Shown here: positions 5,327 through 8,320 of the stretch, piece by piece
Numbering within the stretch: the stretch's first letter is position 1
Layout of the letters: each line of letters starts with the position of its first letter
Assembly (NCBI GenBank): GCA_009724975.1
Contig: SRXB01000075.1
Location: 1 to 8,320 of the forward strand
Direction: 5' to 3'
Length of the DNA: 8,320 nt
From: a bacterium
Lineage (GTDB): Bacteria > Desulfobacterota > Deferrisomatia > Deferrisomatales > BM512
Notes under the pieces: generated by a model
What the model was told of the DNA's origin: nothing
The model's input: only the letters and a program-made list of their open reading frames with translations
The model's database searches: none
Translations under genes and position numbers: made by a program

Positions 5327-5379
5327 TCAGAGCTGCGCAAATGTTTTGAAAGGGGCTTCCAAAGCCTGTAATCGCCGCG

Positions 5380-7977
5380 ATGGACCAAAAGAGACTTTTG
5401 AAATTCACCCTGCCCGTTTTTTCGCTGGCGATTTTTTCGCTGGCGCTGTGGGCGCTTTCAAAAACGCTCAGCGCTTACAGTTTCGCCGATCTGACGGGCT
5501 CTTTCCGGAGCCTCGGCCTAAAGCCCAAGCTGATGGCGATAGGCCTCACCGCGGCGAATTACCTCGTTCTCTCCTGCTACGATTTCATGGCTCTTATCTA
5601 TGCGCGCCGAAAGCTTCCCATTCACCGCATAGCGTTCGCCTCGTTCACTGGTTACGCGGTAGCCACCAATACCGGCACATATTCCCTGCTGGCGGCCAGC
5701 GGGGTGCGTTTCAAGCTTTACGCGGGCTGGGGGCTGAAGGCGGGGGAGATAGCGCAGGTAATAGGCTTTAGCACCGTCTCGCTCTGGATAGGATTTCTGG
5801 CGCTTGCCGGAACCTCCTTCATGCTTGAGCCCGGCGAGCTGGCTCTTTTGCCCGGCCTCGACGGCGGCGTCATCTTCTGGATAGGCGCGGTATGCGCTTT
5901 TCTGGCCGCCGCTTACATGGGGGGGAGCCTTCTTCACAAGTCCGAGTTCCGCATAGGCAAGTTCGGCCTTCGCATGCCTCCCCCCGGGATGGCCGTTAGC
6001 CAGCTTCTTTTTTCCTGCGCCGACTGGCTCATAATGGCTGGCGTTCTTTACGTCCTTTTGCCCGAAGGGCTGCCGATAACCTTCTTCCGCTTCCTGGGCC
6101 TCTTTTTGCTGGCGCAGGTGGCGGGCCTCGTAAGCACCATCCCTGGAGGGCTGGGGGTCTTCGAGGGGACGATTCTGCTCCTGCTCGGCCCCGTTGTTCC
6201 GGCCAAGGAGATTCTCGCCCCCATACTGGCCTTCAGGGCGATCTACTATCTCCTGCCGCTGGCGCTGGCCATCGTTCTCCTCGCCCTTAGGGAGGCGGCG
6301 GACAATCAGACCGCGCTGGGCAGGTTCATGGGGTGGCTCGGGCCGGCGGCGATGCCCGCAGTGCCCACGGCCCTTGGCCTTGCGACCCTGGGCATGGGCG
6401 CGGTCCTGCTCTTTTCCGGCGCGGCTCCGCCAGACCCCGAGCGCATAGAGATGCTAAGGTCTTTTTTGCCGACGGGTGTAATGGAGATCTCCCACTTCGC
6501 GGGAAGCGTCTTCGGCTCCTGCCTCCTTGTGCTGGCATGGGGTATTCACCGAAGGCTAGATTCCGCATTCCGCCTCAGTCTCCTTTTTCTGGCTGGCGGC
6601 ATTCTCGCCTCGATGCTGAAGGGACTGGACTACGAAGAGGCGGCGATACTCTCCGTCTTCTTCATAGCCCTCTCCCTAAGCGGGCGCTTTTTCTACCGCA
6701 AGACCTCCACGCTGGACGAACCCTTCTCCCTTCGCTGGACGATGGCGGCGGCGCTTATCCTCATCTCAAGCCTCTGGTTCGGCCAGCTGGTCCAGCGGCA
6801 TGAGGGTTTTTCCGCGGACCTCTGGTGGCAGGCCTTCGGCGATTCCGCTCCCCGCTCGGCCTGGGCGATGGCCGGTTCGGTGATAGTCCTTGCCCTTTTC
6901 ACCCTCACCCAGCTTTTCCGCCGACTCTTCGAGACGCCGGCCCTCCCCACGACCCCCGATCTTGAGGAGGTTTATAAAATCGCCTCCGCCTACCCCGAAA
7001 CGGAGGGGTATCTGGCTCTTTTGGGCGACAAGAAGCTCATGGTCAACGCCGAGCGCAACGCTTTCATAATGTATTCCGTCCACGGGCGCAGCTGGGTCTC
7101 CATGGGCGATCCCGTGGGCCCGGGCGAGGATGAGCGCGAACTGGCCTGGCAGTTTTGCAGGCTGACCGACAAACACGGCGTGCGCACAGTCTTTTACGAC
7201 GTGGGTGAAAAAAACCTCCCCATCTATCTGGACCTGGGACTAAAGCCCCTCAAAATCGGGGAAAACGCCAAAGTGCCGCTTTCCGGTTTCAATCCGGCTT
7301 CGTTGCCCGATTCAAACCTTAAGACGATAAAGGAGCGGTTCGAGTCCGAGGGGTATTCCTTCGAGGTGGTGCCAAAGGAAAACGGCGTCTTCATCAACGA
7401 TGAGCTGGCGCTGGTGTCGGATGGCTGGCTGGGAAGGAAGAAGACGAGAGAGAAGGGATTTTCCGTCGGCTTTTTCGACGAGGACTACATCAACCACTTT
7501 CCCATCGCCGTGGCGCGCAAAAACGGCAGGATAGAAGCCTTCGCGGTGGTCTGGCCCGGCTATGGAAAGCGCGAGCTCTCCGCGGATCTAATGCGCTACT
7601 GCGACACCGCGCCCCAGGGGATACTCGATTACCTGATGGTAAATCTCCTTTGCTGGGGCAGGGACGAAGGCTACTCCTTCTTTGATTTCGGCACCGCGCC
7701 TCTGGAAGCGGTTGGGGAAGGGGAGTACGACGCGGTGTGGAAGCTCTACCGGCCCTCGCTTTTCAGGCTCGGGGCCAACTTCGCCGCTTTCGCCGAGCTT
7801 CGCGGCTACAAGGAAAAATTCAACCCCCAGTGGGAGCCCCGCTACATGCTGGTGGAGGGCGCGGTGGGCATACCCGACGCCCTCGCCGACATCGCCGCCC
7901 TCATCGGCGAAGGGCTCGGCAAATCGCGCACAAACATCCTAAAGCGCCGCCTCCTTAGGGAAACCCTCAGCGACTGA
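5380..7977 (+). CDS. mprF: Bifunctional MprF: aminoacyl-phosphatidylglycerol synthase/flippase
   Basis: This encodes 865 residues, the normal length for full MprF. Residues 1-515 are an integral membrane domain with about 14 hydrophobic segments. Its first part matches the LPG flippase family: RKLPIHRIAFASFTGYAV (77-94), SGVRFKLYAGWGL (107-119) and STIPGGLGVFEG (252-263). Residues about 525-845 form the cytoplasmic GNAT-like synthase domain: GDKKLMVN (549-556), SMGDPVGP (574-581), DLMRY (736-740), FFDFGTAPLEA (767-777), and RGYKEKFNPQWEPRYM (808-823). The family moves Lys or Ala from charged tRNA to phosphatidylglycerol and flips the product to the outer leaflet, lowering surface negative charge and raising resistance to cationic peptides. 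The amino acid cannot be read from sequence here. ATG at 5380 lacks a good Shine-Dalgarno; AAAGGGG at 5349-5355 is too far away. It appears to be transcribed alone, divergent from rpsF. Confidence 0.94.
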   Translation: MDQKRLLKFTLPVFSLAIFSLALWALSKTLSAYSFADLTGSFRSLGLKPKLMAIGLTAANYLVLSCYDFMALIYARRKLPIHRIAFASFTGYAVATNTGTYSLLAASGVRFKLYAGWGLKAGEIAQVIGFSTVSLWIGFLALAGTSFMLEPGELALLPGLDGGVIFWIGAVCAFLAAAYMGGSLLHKSEFRIGKFGLRMPPPGMAVSQLLFSCADWLIMAGVLYVLLPEGLPITFFRFLGLFLLAQVAGLVSTIPGGLGVFEGTILLLLGPVVPAKEILAPILAFRAIYYLLPLALAIVLLALREAADNQTALGRFMGWLGPAAMPAVPTALGLATLGMGAVLLFSGAAPPDPERIEMLRSFLPTGVMEISHFAGSVFGSCLLVLAWGIHRRLDSAFRLSLLFLAGGILASMLKGLDYEEAAILSVFFIALSLSGRFFYRKTSTLDEPFSLRWTMAAALILISSLWFGQLVQRHEGFSADLWWQAFGDSAPRSAWAMAGSVIVLALFTLTQLFRRLFETPALPTTPDLEEVYKIASAYPETEGYLALLGDKKLMVNAERNAFIMYSVHGRSWVSMGDPVGPGEDERELAWQFCRLTDKHGVRTVFYDVGEKNLPIYLDLGLKPLKIGENAKVPLSGFNPASLPDSNLKTIKERFESEGYSFEVVPKENGVFINDELALVSDGWLGRKKTREKGFSVGFFDEDYINHFPIAVARKNGRIEAFAVVWPGYGKRELSADLMRYCDTAPQGILDYLMVNLLCWGRDEGYSFFDFGTAPLEAVGEGEYDAVWKLYRPSLFRLGANFAAFAELRGYKEKFNPQWEPRYMLVEGAVGIPDALADIAALIGEGLGKSRTNILKRRLLRETLSD

Positions 7978-8015
7978 CCTTAGCAGTCCTCCTTCGACGA
8001 ACTAAATAAACCCCG

Positions 8016-8320
8016 TCAGGGTAAAAGCTCCCGCACTAGAGAGAGGGCCTCTTCCTTGTTTGTGGTGGTTAGAACCCCGATGGAACCCCTCTCGATTTCA
8101 TCTCTTACCACCGCTTTTGTCATGACCTTTCCCCTGAAGATAATCTCCAGCTTGTTCCCTATGTTTTCTTTGGTCAAAGCGGCGAAGGCTTTCGACGCCT
8201 CAAAATTCAGAATGACCACGACGTCAAGTTTAGGTGGTCTGTCATTCAAAATCATGACACGAATGATCTTGTCAGGTGAAAGCTCGTATTTAGCTGTTTC
8301 AACTTCACCGGCAATGCTTG
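8016..8320 (-). CDS. SecD P1-head-like domain protein, 5' truncated by window edge
   Basis: The frame is open from the right edge to TGA at 8016-8018, giving the last 100 residues. An internal ATG at 8255 is probably not the start, because the upstream residues (IAGEVETAKYELSPDKIIRV) continue the fold. The core reads NFEASKAFAALTKENIGNKLEI, then IFRGKVMTKAVVRDEIERGSIGV, then TTNKEEALSLVRELLP. This follows the SecD/SecDF P1 head subdomain pattern (GAxxFxxxTxxNxGxxLAIxxDGxVxxAPxIxxxIxxGxxxIxG...xxEAxxLAxxLxxGALP). SecD continues into membrane segments after this point, whereas this protein stops at LLP, so it is not SecD. It is probably a stand-alone, perhaps exported or lipid-anchored, domain. 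Its base composition (about 46% G+C by count of 8041-8320) is well below its neighbours. It converges on mprF with a 38-bp gap that shows no clear terminator. Confidence 0.68.
   Translation of the reverse strand, partial: SIAGEVETAKYELSPDKIIRVMILNDRPPKLDVVVILNFEASKAFAALTKENIGNKLEIIFRGKVMTKAVVRDEIERGSIGVLTTTNKEEALSLVRELLP

Larger units (their letters stand above)
4966..5379. other. Divergent intergenic region between rpsF and mprF
   Basis: No convincing gene is present. The short open frames here (for example 5073-5273 +) are Arg/Gly-rich GC artefacts with no recognisable domain. On the rpsF side it contains a candidate promoter, two hairpins and an inverted repeat. In the middle it has a GC-rich stretch with three copies of TTGCGCGGGC. 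On the mprF side it has an AT-rich stretch with a long palindrome. No tRNA or other known RNA gene was recognised. Confidence 0.7.

Noticed and set aside
8010..8022. ACCC/GGGT hairpin between mprF and the SecD-like gene as a terminator
   Set aside because: The stem has only 4 bp and no T tract follows on either strand, so it cannot be called an intrinsic terminator.

Overview
The window reads as a chromosomal core region of a GC-rich (roughly 60% G+C by eye) Gram-negative bacterium. The best guess is a Desulfuromonas/Geobacter-type 'deltaproteobacterium' (Desulfobacterota sensu lato). This rests on the gene order rpsF-rpsR-DUF2232-rplI-dnaB, on a tatA/E gene next to it, and on a small helical-repeat protein of a type I associate with Geobacter relatives. 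The lineage is an inference from gene order and protein style, not from a search.

Layout. Positions 1-300 (+) hold the C-terminal coiled coil of an ABC-F ATPase (YheS/Uup type) cut by the window edge. It is joined through a GTGA stop/start overlap to a 246-residue helical-repeat protein (297-1037, +). That gene meets tatA/E (1034-1303, -) tail to tail with a 4-bp overlap. Positions 1034-4965 on the minus strand hold the ribosomal/replication cluster, transcribed in the order rpsF (bS6), rpsR (bS18), a DUF2232 membrane protein, rplI (bL9), dnaB and tatA/E. A clear intrinsic terminator sits between rplI and dnaB, so the cluster is probably not one uniform transcript.

Positions 4966-5379 form a 414-bp divergent intergenic region. 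It holds a candidate rpsF promoter and leader, three copies of a GC-rich 10-mer, and an AT-rich 26-bp imperfect palindrome just before the next gene. Positions 5380-7977 (+) encode a full-length two-domain MprF: a membrane flippase followed by an aminoacyl-phosphatidylglycerol synthase. Converging on it from the right edge is an AT-richer partial gene (8016 to beyond 8320, -) whose visible part resembles the P1 head subdomain of SecD but ends without the SecD membrane segments.

Functionally the window combines ribosome biogenesis (bS6 and bS18 bind each other on the 30S; bL9 is on the 50S; ABC-F proteins act on ribosomes), replication (DnaB), protein export (TatA/E) and envelope charge modification (MprF). 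I see no CRISPR array, transposase, rRNA, tRNA or phage gene. Most of the window is ordinary core genome. The parts that deserve a second look are the intergenic region before mprF, the internal terminator, and the AT-rich SecD-P1-like gene.
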